A stretch of DNA of 64,000 bases from NCBI GenBank assembly GCA_024398965.1, contig JAKSIF010000008.1, positions 1 through 64,000 of the forward strand, in the 5' to 3' direction. Origin of the DNA: Fibrobacter sp. (GTDB lineage Bacteria; Fibrobacterota; Fibrobacteria; Fibrobacterales; Fibrobacteraceae). Below the pieces are notes generated by a model. It had not been told where the DNA came from and did not search any database. It was given only the letters and a program-made list of their open reading frames with translations. Below are positions 16,884-24,889 of this stretch, one piece after another. Position numbers and translations under genes: made by a program. How positions within the stretch are numbered: position 1 is the first letter of the stretch; each line of letters opens with the position of its first letter.

Positions 16884-16900
16884 ACAATTAACAGTTAACA

Positions 16901-16986
16901 ATGAAGAATGAAGAATGAAGAATGAAGAATGAAGAATGTTCGTATTTCATCTTTCATCTTTCATCTTTCATCTTTCATCTTTCATA
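16901..16986. repeat. Two opposed 7-bp tandem repeat arrays
   Basis: Five copies of ATGAAGA plus ATG (16901-16938), a 6-nt gap, then five TTTCATC and one TTTCATA (16945-16986). The two arrays are imperfectly complementary (about 5 of 7 positions per unit pair), so a long imperfect hairpin is possible. They fill the ubiX-ubiA gap. Unit length 7 is not a multiple of three, so copy number changes would shift any reading frame running through them. Confidence 0.9.
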
Positions 16987-17002
16987 TTCCATTTTACAAG
17001 TT

Positions 17003-17896
17003 ATGCTTAAGAAGATTTTAGAATTTGGTCACTTGGTGCGATTGAGTCATTCTCTATTCGCCATGCCTTTTGCTTTGGGTTCCATGTGGGTGGCCGCCAA
17101 CGGATTCCGTGATATGAGCTGGCAGGAAACGGCCCGCATTGTGGTGCTGATTGTCCTTTGCATGGTGACTGCCCGCAATAGCGCGATGAGCTTTAACCGC
17201 ATTGCTGACGCGGACATTGACGCCAAGAACCCTCGTACCGCGAAAAGGCATTTGCCTGATGGTCGCCTTGACAAGAAATCAGTTGTTGCTTTTCTTGCTG
17301 TTAACGGAATTCTCTTTGTCTTGTTTGCGGCGTTGCTTCAGCCGTTGGCAGGTTTGCTCGCCTTACCTGTGTGGCTTTTGCTTCTGTCTTATTCCTACTG
17401 GAAACGCTTTAGCTGGCTTTGCCACTGGTTCCTGGGTTTTGCCATCGGGATGAGCCCTCTTGGCGCTTGGATTGCCATTCGCGGGGAATTCGCCTTGTTC
17501 CCGATTTTCCTGTTGGTGATTCTGATGCTCTGGATGGGTGGCTTTGACATTATCTACGCTACCCAGGATGAAGAAATTGACCGCCAGCTAGGGCTCTATT
17601 CAGTTCCTGCCCGCTTTGGTCGTAAGCGTTCTCTGCAGATCGCCTTCTGGAGTCATGTGGCAATGATTGCCTTGTGTGTTGCCTTTGGCCTTGTGTGGTC
17701 CATGGGCGTTGCCTGGTGGGCTGTTACCGCCTTGATGACGGCGGCAATCAGCTATATACACTTGTTTAGAAAGTCCGATGATCTAGATGCCATGAACAGG
17801 GATTTCTTCTTGGCCAATGTGGCTATCAGTGTCCTTGTCATGGTTGGACTTGTGGTTTGGATTCTCATGGGAGGTGATGTCAATGTCCTCTACTAA
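17003..17896 (+). CDS. ubiA: UbiA-family polyprenyltransferase
   Basis: 297-aa integral membrane prenyltransferase with about eight or nine helices. The two Asp-rich motifs are present: NRIADADIDAKN and DIIYATQDEEID, which bind the Mg-prenyl diphosphate. It attaches the isoprenoid tail to an aromatic quinone precursor, either as a UbiA- or a MqnP-type enzyme. ATG 17003 is chosen because the protein homology begins there; the open frame runs 81 nt further up through the 7-bp repeats, and the ribosome-binding site is weak. It overlaps the next small gene by 14 nt. Confidence 0.88.
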   Translation: MLKKILEFGHLVRLSHSLFAMPFALGSMWVAANGFRDMSWQETARIVVLIVLCMVTARNSAMSFNRIADADIDAKNPRTAKRHLPDGRLDKKSVVAFLAVNGILFVLFAALLQPLAGLLALPVWLLLLSYSYWKRFSWLCHWFLGFAIGMSPLGAWIAIRGEFALFPIFLLVILMLWMGGFDIIYATQDEEIDRQLGLYSVPARFGRKRSLQIAFWSHVAMIALCVAFGLVWSMGVAWWAVTALMTAAISYIHLFRKSDDLDAMNRDFFLANVAISVLVMVGLVVWILMGGDVNVLY

Positions 17897-18110
17897 CGGC
17901 CCTAAGAAATTTGATAACGAAGATAAGATCAAGATGTTTGAACGTCTTGGATCCATAGGCGCCATCTTTGCCCTGATTATCATCATGATGATTGAAAGTG
18001 GAAAGTTCCCTGCCTACCAGAGCCTGCTTGACATGGGACTTACCGCCATGATTGTTGTGCTGGCTGTAGCTCTTACAGGAAGTGTATTCTTCAAGACAAA
18101 GAGGAAGTAG
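17883..18110 (+). CDS. Small two-helix membrane protein
   Basis: 75 aa with two hydrophobic segments (about residues 22-37 and 47-68) and a Lys/Arg-rich C-terminus. Not recognised. The start at 17883 is supported by GGGAGGTG ending 7 nt upstream; the gene overlaps the end of ubiA by 14 nt, so it is translated with it and may be a partner in the membrane. No cysteines or catalytic-looking residues. Confidence 0.65.
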   Translation: MSSTNGPKKFDNEDKIKMFERLGSIGAIFALIIIMMIESGKFPAYQSLLDMGLTAMIVVLAVALTGSVFFKTKRK

Positions 18111-18143
18111 GATTTTTTAGTTGCAGTTGATACTGCGCGAAAT

Positions 18144-18989
18144 CTAGATTTCAAGGTCGGCGGAGTAGACGGTTTGAACGTCGCCGTCGTCGGTCTCGAA
18201 AAGAAGGCTTCCGTCGGGTTGCATGTCTAGGATGCGGCCCGATTTTTTTTGCACTCCTTCTCCGCCGTCGCGGTTCTGGTCGGTGCATTTTTTGCTGACG
18301 ATGATGGTGCCGCGGGCGCCGATGAACTGATCCATCTTGCGCCAGGCCTGGACCCAGGGGGAGATGCCGAAAGCCTTGAACTGCCCGAGGGCTCGTTCTA
18401 GATTTCCGACGATGGCCTGCATCAGTCTTTCGCGATTGATTGGCTTGCCCGCGATGGCCTTCAGGGTAGTGACGGCGCGCCCGATGGAACTGTAGTCCGA
18501 CGGGTCGCTGTTGACGTTGATTCCTATGCCGAGATTGAGTGCTGGCCTTGCGCCCGGCATGTACACGATTTCGGCCAATATGCCGCAGAACTTGCTTTTC
18601 CCGCAGAGGATGTCGTTGGGCCACTTGACGGTAACGCGGTCCTGCTGTGGAGTTGTATCGCCCTGCAGGTCCTTGAAGGTTTCGGCAAGAGTTAGGGCAA
18701 CAACTTGGGTAATCTGGGGGGTGGTTGCCAGAGGGATACCTTCAAGCGGAACCAGGATGTTGAAGTAGAGGTTCCTGCCGGCAGGGGATGTCCAGGTTCG
18801 TTCATGACGGCCACGTCCGGCAAGCTGCTTGTCTGCAATGAAGAGGGCGCCCGGGGCGATTTCGCCTGCGGCTGCCATAAGTTTCATTTGGGTGTGGGTG
18901 CTTTCTATGGTCTCGAACAAGTGGGCGGGAGTGCCATTGAAATCCAGGATGTTCCACTGGCTGAAATTCTTTTCGGCGGAAAACATCAT
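18144..18989 (-). CDS. birA: Biotin--protein ligase (monofunctional BirA)
   Basis: 281 aa. Biotinyl-AMP-binding motif GRGRHERTW (residues 58-66) and KWPNDILCGK (from Lys122), then GIGINVN. No N-terminal helix-turn-helix is present, so it is a class I ligase that modifies biotin carriers but does not repress transcription. ATG at 18989 overlaps the stop of the upstream gene (ATGATG). The carboxyltransferase at 27798 lacks its own biotin domain, so its carrier, encoded elsewhere, would be a client. Confidence 0.93.
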   Translation of the reverse strand: MMFSAEKNFSQWNILDFNGTPAHLFETIESTHTQMKLMAAAGEIAPGALFIADKQLAGRGRHERTWTSPAGRNLYFNILVPLEGIPLATTPQITQVVALTLAETFKDLQGDTTPQQDRVTVKWPNDILCGKSKFCGILAEIVYMPGARPALNLGIGINVNSDPSDYSSIGRAVTTLKAIAGKPINRERLMQAIVGNLERALGQFKAFGISPWVQAWRKMDQFIGARGTIIVSKKCTDQNRDGGEGVQKKSGRILDMQPDGSLLFETDDGDVQTVYSADLEI

Positions 18990-19408
18990 TCGTCTTTCTT
19001 CTGGTCTTCAATCATCTTCAGGGCTTCTTCCGGGAAGATGTTGAAGTATTCACGCTTGCGGTCTTCGAATAGCTGCAGAAGACGTTCCTGTTCGAACTGT
19101 TCGCGGTCGATGTTTTGCATGAAGAACTCGTCGCGGGCAAAGTCGCGGGTGGTCATGAGCTTCTTCATTTCTTCGGAAAGATCGACCTGGTCCCATAGAA
19201 TGTAATAGGAGCCCACTATACCGTCGGCAAAGATGTCCACGTTCAAGGTGACTGCGTTGCTCTTGGAAGAGTCTGCCAGTTCCACTTTTGTTTCGCGCTT
19301 CTCAGGGCGGAATACGTCCACGTCGTTGACGGGCTTCGTCAAGTCCTGAGCCGTGGCGCTTATCGCAAGGGCGAAAATAGCGGATGTTAAACAGATTCTA
19401 GTCACCAT
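18986..19408 (-). CDS. Exported protein of unknown function
   Basis: 140 aa. A short signal peptide (residues 1-20, cleavage near ATA-QD) and a mature part ending in a highly charged helical region (about 75-140, Glu/Arg/Lys-rich, FEQERLLQLFEDRKREYF). Not recognised. It overlaps birA by 4 nt. A TATATT box lies 6 nt before the ATG and there is no Shine-Dalgarno site, so the mRNA may be leaderless. Confidence 0.65.
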   Translation of the reverse strand: MVTRICLTSAIFALAISATAQDLTKPVNDVDVFRPEKRETKVELADSSKSNAVTLNVDIFADGIVGSYYILWDQVDLSEEMKKLMTTRDFARDEFFMQNIDREQFEQERLLQLFEDRKREYFNIFPEEALKMIEDQKKDE

Positions 19409-19414
19409 AGGGAT

Positions 19415-19420
19415 AATATA
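19415..19420 (-). promoter_or_regulatory. -10 box (TATATT) of a possible leaderless mRNA
   Basis: TATATT on the minus strand, then six bases, then ATG at 19408. No Shine-Dalgarno site is visible. Confidence 0.5.
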
Positions 19421-19494
19421 GTTTCAAATGGGAGCAAAAACAAATAGACGCAAAACTAAGTGAAAAATCCTACTACAAATTGCAATAGCCTGGG

Positions 19495-20502
19495 TTAGAC
19501 ATCCAGGGGCATCCAGGGCTTGACTACTTCAACAGAGGTAAGCTTGTTCTGCCTTGCCCTGCGGATGGCCGCTGCAGCAATCATGGCGCCGTTGTCGGTA
19601 CTAAGACTGCGTTCTGGAATGCAGAATCGAATGCCGTGTTTACCGCAGTAGTCTTGCAGACGGGTGCGGAGCCAAGCGTTGGCGCTGACGCCACCACCGA
19701 CCACCAGGGTTTTCATCTTTGTTTTTTTCAGGGCGTTGATTGTCTTTGTGACTAGACTGTCTACAATGGCGTCTTCAAGGGACGCACAGATGTCGCCCAG
19801 ATTCTTTTGGATAAATTCAGGATCGTGGGTTTCCGTGTAGCGGAGTACAGCGGTCTTTAAGCCGCTGAAGGAAAACTCGCAATTGTCGTGGGAACGAAGC
19901 GCTCTGGGAAATTCTACGAATTTACGGTTGCCGTTGGCGCCAAGCTTGCTGATGGTTGCGCCTGCGGGGTATTTGAGCCCCAGAAGTTTACCACACTTGT
20001 CGAAGGCTTCGCCTGCGGCGTCGTCGCGGGTGCGTCCGATGCTTGTGTACTTGAAGCCGGGTTCTTCCAGAACCAGTTCCGTGTGGCCGCCGGAGACGGT
20101 AAGGGTCAGGAACGGCGGTTCGATGTCGGGATTGCTGAGCCAGGCCGCAGCAAGGTGCCCTTCCAGATGGTTCATTCCGTAGGCGGGAATTTGCAGATCT
20201 CGGGCCAGCCCCTTTGCAAAGCTTGCGCCAACAAGGAGCGGCCCCATTAGGCCAGGGCCTGTTGTATAGGCGATGGCGTCGATGTCTTCCATCTTGATGC
20301 CCGCTTCCTTGACGGCAGCCTCGGCGATGGGTGCGATTTTCTGCAGGTGCGCACGGGCGGCGATTTCAGGAACTACGCCGCCATAGAGGGCGTGTTCATC
20401 AATCTGACTATACAGCGGATTGGATAAAACCTTGAGAGGGTCGTCCTGCAGTACGGCGCAGGCGGTTTCGTCGCAGCTGGATTCAATGCCGAGCCAAATC
20501 AT
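19495..20502 (-). CDS. tsaD: tRNA N6-threonylcarbamoyladenosine transferase TsaD
   Basis: 335 aa of the Kae1/TsaD ASKHA family, which with TsaB, TsaE makes t6A37 in ANN-decoding tRNAs. N-terminal GIESSCDETA, metal-binding His112 and His116 (NHLEGHLAA), TVSGGHTEL and VVGGGVSAN are diagnostic. ATG overlaps the end of the ybbR-like gene by 4 nt, so the two are coupled. The 86-bp gap on its other side holds a probable promoter for the next gene. Confidence 0.96.
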   Translation of the reverse strand: MIWLGIESSCDETACAVLQDDPLKVLSNPLYSQIDEHALYGGVVPEIAARAHLQKIAPIAEAAVKEAGIKMEDIDAIAYTTGPGLMGPLLVGASFAKGLARDLQIPAYGMNHLEGHLAAAWLSNPDIEPPFLTLTVSGGHTELVLEEPGFKYTSIGRTRDDAAGEAFDKCGKLLGLKYPAGATISKLGANGNRKFVEFPRALRSHDNCEFSFSGLKTAVLRYTETHDPEFIQKNLGDICASLEDAIVDSLVTKTINALKKTKMKTLVVGGGVSANAWLRTRLQDYCGKHGIRFCIPERSLSTDNGAMIAAAAIRRARQNKLTSVEVVKPWMPLDV

Positions 20503-21494
20503 TCTTCTGTTTCCTCATTAGGAGCTTCGGGTTTTGTGACCTTCTGCTGCAATCTTACCTTTTCGGGCTTGACCTGGATTGCCTTGATTGCTTTCTCGCG
20601 GTTGATGCTTGCCGGTAGGCTCAGTTTCACTGTGGGCGGGAGGCTGTCTACGTCTTCGATGGCGAATCGGTTGTACTCAAGGACAAGATCGAGATCTGTT
20701 CTTTCTATGGAATCCAAGGTGGTTTCACCGCCGGTAATTTCGACAGAAACTGTGTTGGGAACAAGCGAGTATTTTTCCTTGTCGAACATGCCGATGAGGC
20801 TAACAGGAATGTTCTTGAATTCCTTGGTGCTCATCTTCTGGATGTTAACAGAAATCTTGATGGTGGAATCGCTTGGGGTTACGAAGGGCGGAAGAGTTGA
20901 GAAGTCCAGGGGGACATTGAATTCTTCGCTCTTGTAAAGAGAGTCAAAATATACAGAGTCTGTATGGATGTCGATGATTCTTGCCAATGCGTTTCGGGCT
21001 CCGGATACATTTAGTTCCTCCGGAGAAATCCTGGGCTCATCTGCAAGGAGGTATCCCTGGACTGCGTTAAACTGGGCGTTGGACTTTAAGGGAATGTTTC
21101 TGGTGATTCGAGTGTCAACGTCAATGTCAACAAAGAGCAACTGGTTTTCGGGCTCTACAAAGTTAATGTCGGGAAAACCTTGGGCAACAAAGTTCTTGCT
21201 GTCAAGATGGATTCTGGAAGAACCGAGCTCGATTTTTTGCAGATCGACAATCATGGAAATGATTCCAGGATTTTTATTGATCTGCTGCTGCATACGGATC
21301 AAGTCCCAGGAATGTCCTTCGACGGTAACCTGTATGGAGTGAGGAGGCTTGTTGGCGATGGCCATGTTTTCGGGTAGCTTGACATAGCTCAGGGGAACTT
21401 CCATTGTCAATTGGAAGTCTTTTTGTGAAATGACAAGAAACCAAAGGGCTATGCCAAAGATCAGTGCTGTTATCTTTAATAAGATGTTTCCCAT
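20499..21494 (-). CDS. YbbR/CdaR-like domain protein
   Basis: 331 aa. One N-terminal membrane helix (about residues 6-22, ITALIFGIALWFLVIS), then several YbbR-type beta repeats (VPLSYVKLPENMAI, VTVEGH, INVQKM-like strands). In Firmicutes the family member CdaR regulates the diadenylate cyclase CdaA; no cdaA is near, so that role is not shown here. It is divergent from ftsX and overlaps tsaD by 4 nt. AAGGGACG before the ATG is the ribosome-binding site. Confidence 0.82.
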   Translation of the reverse strand: MGNILLKITALIFGIALWFLVISQKDFQLTMEVPLSYVKLPENMAIANKPPHSIQVTVEGHSWDLIRMQQQINKNPGIISMIVDLQKIELGSSRIHLDSKNFVAQGFPDINFVEPENQLLFVDIDVDTRITRNIPLKSNAQFNAVQGYLLADEPRISPEELNVSGARNALARIIDIHTDSVYFDSLYKSEEFNVPLDFSTLPPFVTPSDSTIKISVNIQKMSTKEFKNIPVSLIGMFDKEKYSLVPNTVSVEITGGETTLDSIERTDLDLVLEYNRFAIEDVDSLPPTVKLSLPASINREKAIKAIQVKPEKVRLQQKVTKPEAPNEETEE

Positions 21495-21527
21495 AGTCGT
21501 CCCTTAAAGAACACTCTATAATTTAGT

Positions 21528-21533
21528 TATATT
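21528..21533 (+). promoter_or_regulatory. -10 box (TATATT) of ftsX, possible leaderless start
   Basis: TATATT followed by six bases and the GTG of ftsX, with no Shine-Dalgarno site. A second AT-rich box, TATAAT at 21517-21522, could instead give a 10-nt leader. Confidence 0.5.
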
Positions 21534-21539
21534 CTGCTT

Positions 21540-22427
21540 GTGTTCGGACAACTAGGCTATTTAATATCAGAATCTTTTAGAGGAATGAAGCAGCACCGTA
21601 CGGTGATTCTGCCATCCCTTGTGACTATTTTCCTTTGTTCCCTTTTGCTGTCGGCATCTGTTTCCATTTTTGGAGGCGTGACCAAGGTACTTTCCGCAGA
21701 GAAGAACCTTTATGTGGTCGAAGCCTTTTTGCCGGAGACGGTAAGCTCAGACTCCCTTTCGGTAATCCACAAGCGCCTGGTTCATTTTAAGCACATCGAG
21801 TCGGTTTCCTTTGTTAGTGCGGATTCTGCCTTGGCAGACTTCAGGAACCATTTTTCTGGGGAAATGCTGGATCTTGTAGAGGGAAACCCTATTCCCCCGT
21901 TTTTTAGACTGACCCTGGATGAAACGAGCAGGAACCCGGCAGACCTGGTTGATGTAAAGAACGCCCTTGCCCGGGAACCTTTTTTTGAAGAAGTTCAGGC
22001 GCCGGTGGAATGGGTTGAAAAGATTGCCGCCTGGAAGTTCAAGATGCTTTTCTGGCCGATTTGTGTCAGCGTACTTTTGCTTGTGACCTTGTCACTGATT
22101 ATCTGCAATTCTGTCAGGCTTTCTCTGATGTCTCGAAAGCTTCTGGTGGAGAACATGAAGTATGCCGGCGGAAGCCACTTCTTTATCCAGTTCCCCTTTG
22201 TGATGCAGGGCGTTATCCAGGGCCTTGTCGGCAGTGGTCTTGCTGTGGTTCTCATGTTCACCATTGTAAGGTCTGTGGCGGAGATGTTCCCTATTGTGGA
22301 CGCCAATCTTGCTGGATTGGGGCTGATTCTTTTGTCCGTGGTCCTTCTGGTTACGGCTTTGTCTGCTTACTTTAGTTTCCGTACCGTTCGTGGATTCTTG
22401 ACCATTAAGCGTAATGAGCAGGATTAG
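21540..22427 (+). CDS. ftsX: Cell-division protein FtsX
   Basis: 295 aa, FtsX/MacB-type membrane protein with an N-terminal helix (about residues 20-45), an extracytoplasmic domain (about 50-160) and three C-terminal helices (about 178-285). The N-terminus FGQLGYLISESFRGMKQHR is typical. FtsEX regulates peptidoglycan hydrolases at the division site. The start is GTG and lacks a ribosome-binding site. ftsE is not adjacent, which is unusual; an EnvC-like activator follows directly. Confidence 0.93.
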   Translation: MFGQLGYLISESFRGMKQHRTVILPSLVTIFLCSLLLSASVSIFGGVTKVLSAEKNLYVVEAFLPETVSSDSLSVIHKRLVHFKHIESVSFVSADSALADFRNHFSGEMLDLVEGNPIPPFFRLTLDETSRNPADLVDVKNALAREPFFEEVQAPVEWVEKIAAWKFKMLFWPICVSVLLLVTLSLIICNSVRLSLMSRKLLVENMKYAGGSHFFIQFPFVMQGVIQGLVGSGLAVVLMFTIVRSVAEMFPIVDANLAGLGLILLSVVLLVTALSAYFSFRTVRGFLTIKRNEQD

Positions 22428-22430
22428 TTG

Positions 22431-23768
22431 ATGCGCCTGTTTGTCTTGATTGTCTGCCTATTGGTTGGTATTGGTTTTGCTGCTCCCGCAAAAAACCAGG
22501 GGAAGGCTGCGGCAAAGCCCGTGGCTAAGGCAAGTACATCCAAGGCTAGTACAAACAAGTCGGCTACCAAGAAGACCGACGCACAGATTAACGAACAGAA
22601 AAACGCGCTTAAGAAACTGGAGTCAGATCTTGCGAAGAAAAGGCAAGAACTGGCCTTGCTGGAAAGCGAAGAAAAGGGCGTGCTGAACACATTGTCCCTT
22701 TTGGATCAGAATCTGAACCAGACTCGCACTTACATTCATGAGTTGGCCAAAAGTGAAGCGATGCTTGAAAGGGTCATAAATCAGTTGACCATGGATATAG
22801 ACTCTTTGGACAATAAGATTGAACTCCGCAAGGAGGCCATGAAAAAGCGAATTAGAACTTTGTATGTAAATGGCCGTGCCAGTGAAGCCAAGGTTCTTTA
22901 CAGCTTGCTAACCCAGAAGGGAAATCCGGAACGTCAGGTATACTGGGTTCATCACATCTTGTACAAGGATCAGGAAGAAATCGAAACCTTGCAGGCCTTG
23001 ATCCAGGAACGTGACGAAAAGAAGCTGCAGGAAGAATCCCATCTTGAAGACTTGAAGGGCATGCGCTCGAAGAAGGCTGCCGAAGAGAAGGGACTGGTCT
23101 CCCAGATGTCGGGCCAGGAAAAGATGCTTAAGTCCCTGAAGAACGACCAGAACATGCAGCGTAGGGCTTTGCAGGAGTTTGAACAAAACCAGAAGACCAT
23201 GCTTGCCTTGATCAAGAAGCTGGAAGAACGTCGCAAGAAAGAAATCGAGGCCGCCAAGAAGGCTGAAGCCGAACGCAAGGCTCGCGAAAAGGCGCAAAAG
23301 AGTAAGAAGGATTCCAAGAAGGAACCGCCGGCAAAGACAGTAACCAAGCCGAAGATTACCGTGGCAGAGTCGGTAAAGGGCCCCAAGTGTACTCCGCTCA
23401 AAGGTGAAATCATCAGTCAGTACGGTTTGCAGGAACATCCTGTGCTGCATATCATGACACGAAACTTGGGTGTGGAAATTAGAGGAAAACGTGGAGAAAA
23501 GATTCTTGCCGCTTCCGCAGGAACTGTGGTGATGGTATCCGAAATTGACGGCCGTGGCCCATCGGTGATTATCGAACATGCCGGTGGAACCTACTCCGTA
23601 TATGGCCATATGAAGTCAATTAAGGTCCAGGAAGGCAATGAAGTGCGAAATTGCGAAGAAATTGGTGAGGTGGGTGACGTAGGCTCCTTAAATGGAATTA
23701 AATTGTATTTCCAAGTGAGTGAAGGAACACAGACCGTGGATCCTTTACAGTGGTTAAAGCAAAAATGA
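22431..23768 (+). CDS. envC: EnvC-like murein hydrolase activator
   Basis: 445 aa: signal peptide (residues 1-19), a Lys/Ala/Ser-rich linker, a long coiled coil (about 45-270), a second charged helix, and a C-terminal LytM/M23 domain (about 315-445). The M23 zinc residues are mostly missing: the H-x-G-x-D site reads NLGVEI and the final HxH reads KLYFQ; only the YGHM His remains. This is the pattern of EnvC, which activates amidases rather than cutting. ftsX ends 3 nt upstream, so the FtsX-EnvC pair is encoded together. ATG 22431 is taken rather than the TTG at 22428. Confidence 0.85.
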   Translation: MRLFVLIVCLLVGIGFAAPAKNQGKAAAKPVAKASTSKASTNKSATKKTDAQINEQKNALKKLESDLAKKRQELALLESEEKGVLNTLSLLDQNLNQTRTYIHELAKSEAMLERVINQLTMDIDSLDNKIELRKEAMKKRIRTLYVNGRASEAKVLYSLLTQKGNPERQVYWVHHILYKDQEEIETLQALIQERDEKKLQEESHLEDLKGMRSKKAAEEKGLVSQMSGQEKMLKSLKNDQNMQRRALQEFEQNQKTMLALIKKLEERRKKEIEAAKKAEAERKAREKAQKSKKDSKKEPPAKTVTKPKITVAESVKGPKCTPLKGEIISQYGLQEHPVLHIMTRNLGVEIRGKRGEKILAASAGTVVMVSEIDGRGPSVIIEHAGGTYSVYGHMKSIKVQEGNEVRNCEEIGEVGDVGSLNGIKLYFQVSEGTQTVDPLQWLKQK

Positions 23769-24889
23769 TCGAATATACTTTAAATGGCCCAGTCTCCCAG
23801 GAACGTGCCCGCATCCGTTTGATGTCGGCGCTCCGCGAGAATCGATTCCCTCAGTCTATTTTGATTGACGGGCCTGCAGGTATTGGCAAGAAGGCTTTGG
23901 CCATGGAAATTTCCAAGGCGTTGCAGTGCACCAATCCCAATATGCGCCCCTGCGGTCATTGCTTTGGCTGCAAGATGGCTATGGATTCCGGTTCGACGAC
24001 CGACTGGGTGATTCCTCTGGAAGCCAAGGAGGCCGATGCCAAGAGCGCCGACGAGGTGGCCGCCGGAAGTACAGCCAAGACCGTTGAAGACATCAAGCAG
24101 GAATACATCAAGAAGATCCAGGCGAATCCTTACAGCGTCGATCTTTTCAGCGTAGGATCCTTTATCTCTGTCGATTTGATCCGTAGCATGACAAATGGAT
24201 TTGTCATGAAGGGCGACCGCGTTCGCGTTGTAATTATCGCCGAGGCGGACCGGATGAACGAAGCCGCCTCCAACGCCTTTCTCAAGACTCTTGAGGATGT
24301 TCCGCCCGATACCTACTTCATCTTGACCACCTCTTCCCGCGAAAAGATGTTGCAGACCATTCGCTCCCGCTGTTTGGCTTTGCACCTGCTGCCCCTGACA
24401 GACAAGGAAGTTCGTTCCGAGTGCCTTAGGGTGGGTGGCGAAGACTTTGATGAAAACTCCCTGACAGACGATGTGATTGGTCTTGCGGTAGGTTCTCCTG
24501 GTAAGGCCCTGTATTATGCCGATCATAGTGCGGAATGGACCCGTCTTGCTGTGGAGTTTGTGCGTCTTTCTCTGTTGCAGAACTACACCGAGTTGTTCTT
24601 CAAGTTAGACGAGGCTGCCCTGGACAAGGCATACGAAGCCAACCGATTCCTGGAAGTACTGTCCTACCTGATTGCGGACCTGCTTCGCCTGTATGGTGGT
24701 GCACCTCTGCGTCTTCCGGAATCCACTGCCAACGTTGGCATTGAGAATTTCCCCCGCGTAAATGCAACTGCGCTGGAACTGGCGCTTGTTACTGTTGAGG
24801 AGACGATAACCCGCATTGAAAGTCGTCGAATCGGCGCGATTATGGGTCTCCAGTCTCTGTCGCTTAAACTCTTTGACGGATTCAAGTAA
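23765..24889 (+). CDS. holB: DNA polymerase III delta' subunit
   Basis: 374-aa clamp-loader subunit. Walker A GPAGIGK (residues 36-42), zinc ribbon Cys55, Cys63, Cys66, Cys69, IIAEADRMNEAASNAFLKTL as Walker-B/sensor region, and the SRC motif (TIRSRCLAL). It carries a 35-40-residue charged segment after the zinc motif (about 78-120) not typical of short delta' subunits. The ATG overlaps the envC stop (ATGA) and the stop overlaps recJ by one base. Confidence 0.88.
   Translation: MIEYTLNGPVSQERARIRLMSALRENRFPQSILIDGPAGIGKKALAMEISKALQCTNPNMRPCGHCFGCKMAMDSGSTTDWVIPLEAKEADAKSADEVAAGSTAKTVEDIKQEYIKKIQANPYSVDLFSVGSFISVDLIRSMTNGFVMKGDRVRVVIIAEADRMNEAASNAFLKTLEDVPPDTYFILTTSSREKMLQTIRSRCLALHLLPLTDKEVRSECLRVGGEDFDENSLTDDVIGLAVGSPGKALYYADHSAEWTRLAVEFVRLSLLQNYTELFFKLDEAALDKAYEANRFLEVLSYLIADLLRLYGGAPLRLPESTANVGIENFPRVNATALELALVTVEETITRIESRRIGAIMGLQSLSLKLFDGFK

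Noticed and set aside
16901-16986. Short repeats as a CRISPR array
   Set aside because: Units are 7 bp, contiguous and without spacers; no cas genes in the window.
16922-17002. Upstream extension of the ubiA protein through the 7-bp repeats
   Set aside because: The extension is repeat-derived, has no ribosome-binding site, and homology to the family begins at the ATG at 17003.
18121-18136. GCAGT/ACTGC hairpin between the small membrane protein and birA as a terminator
   Set aside because: Only 5 bp and no T-run on either strand.
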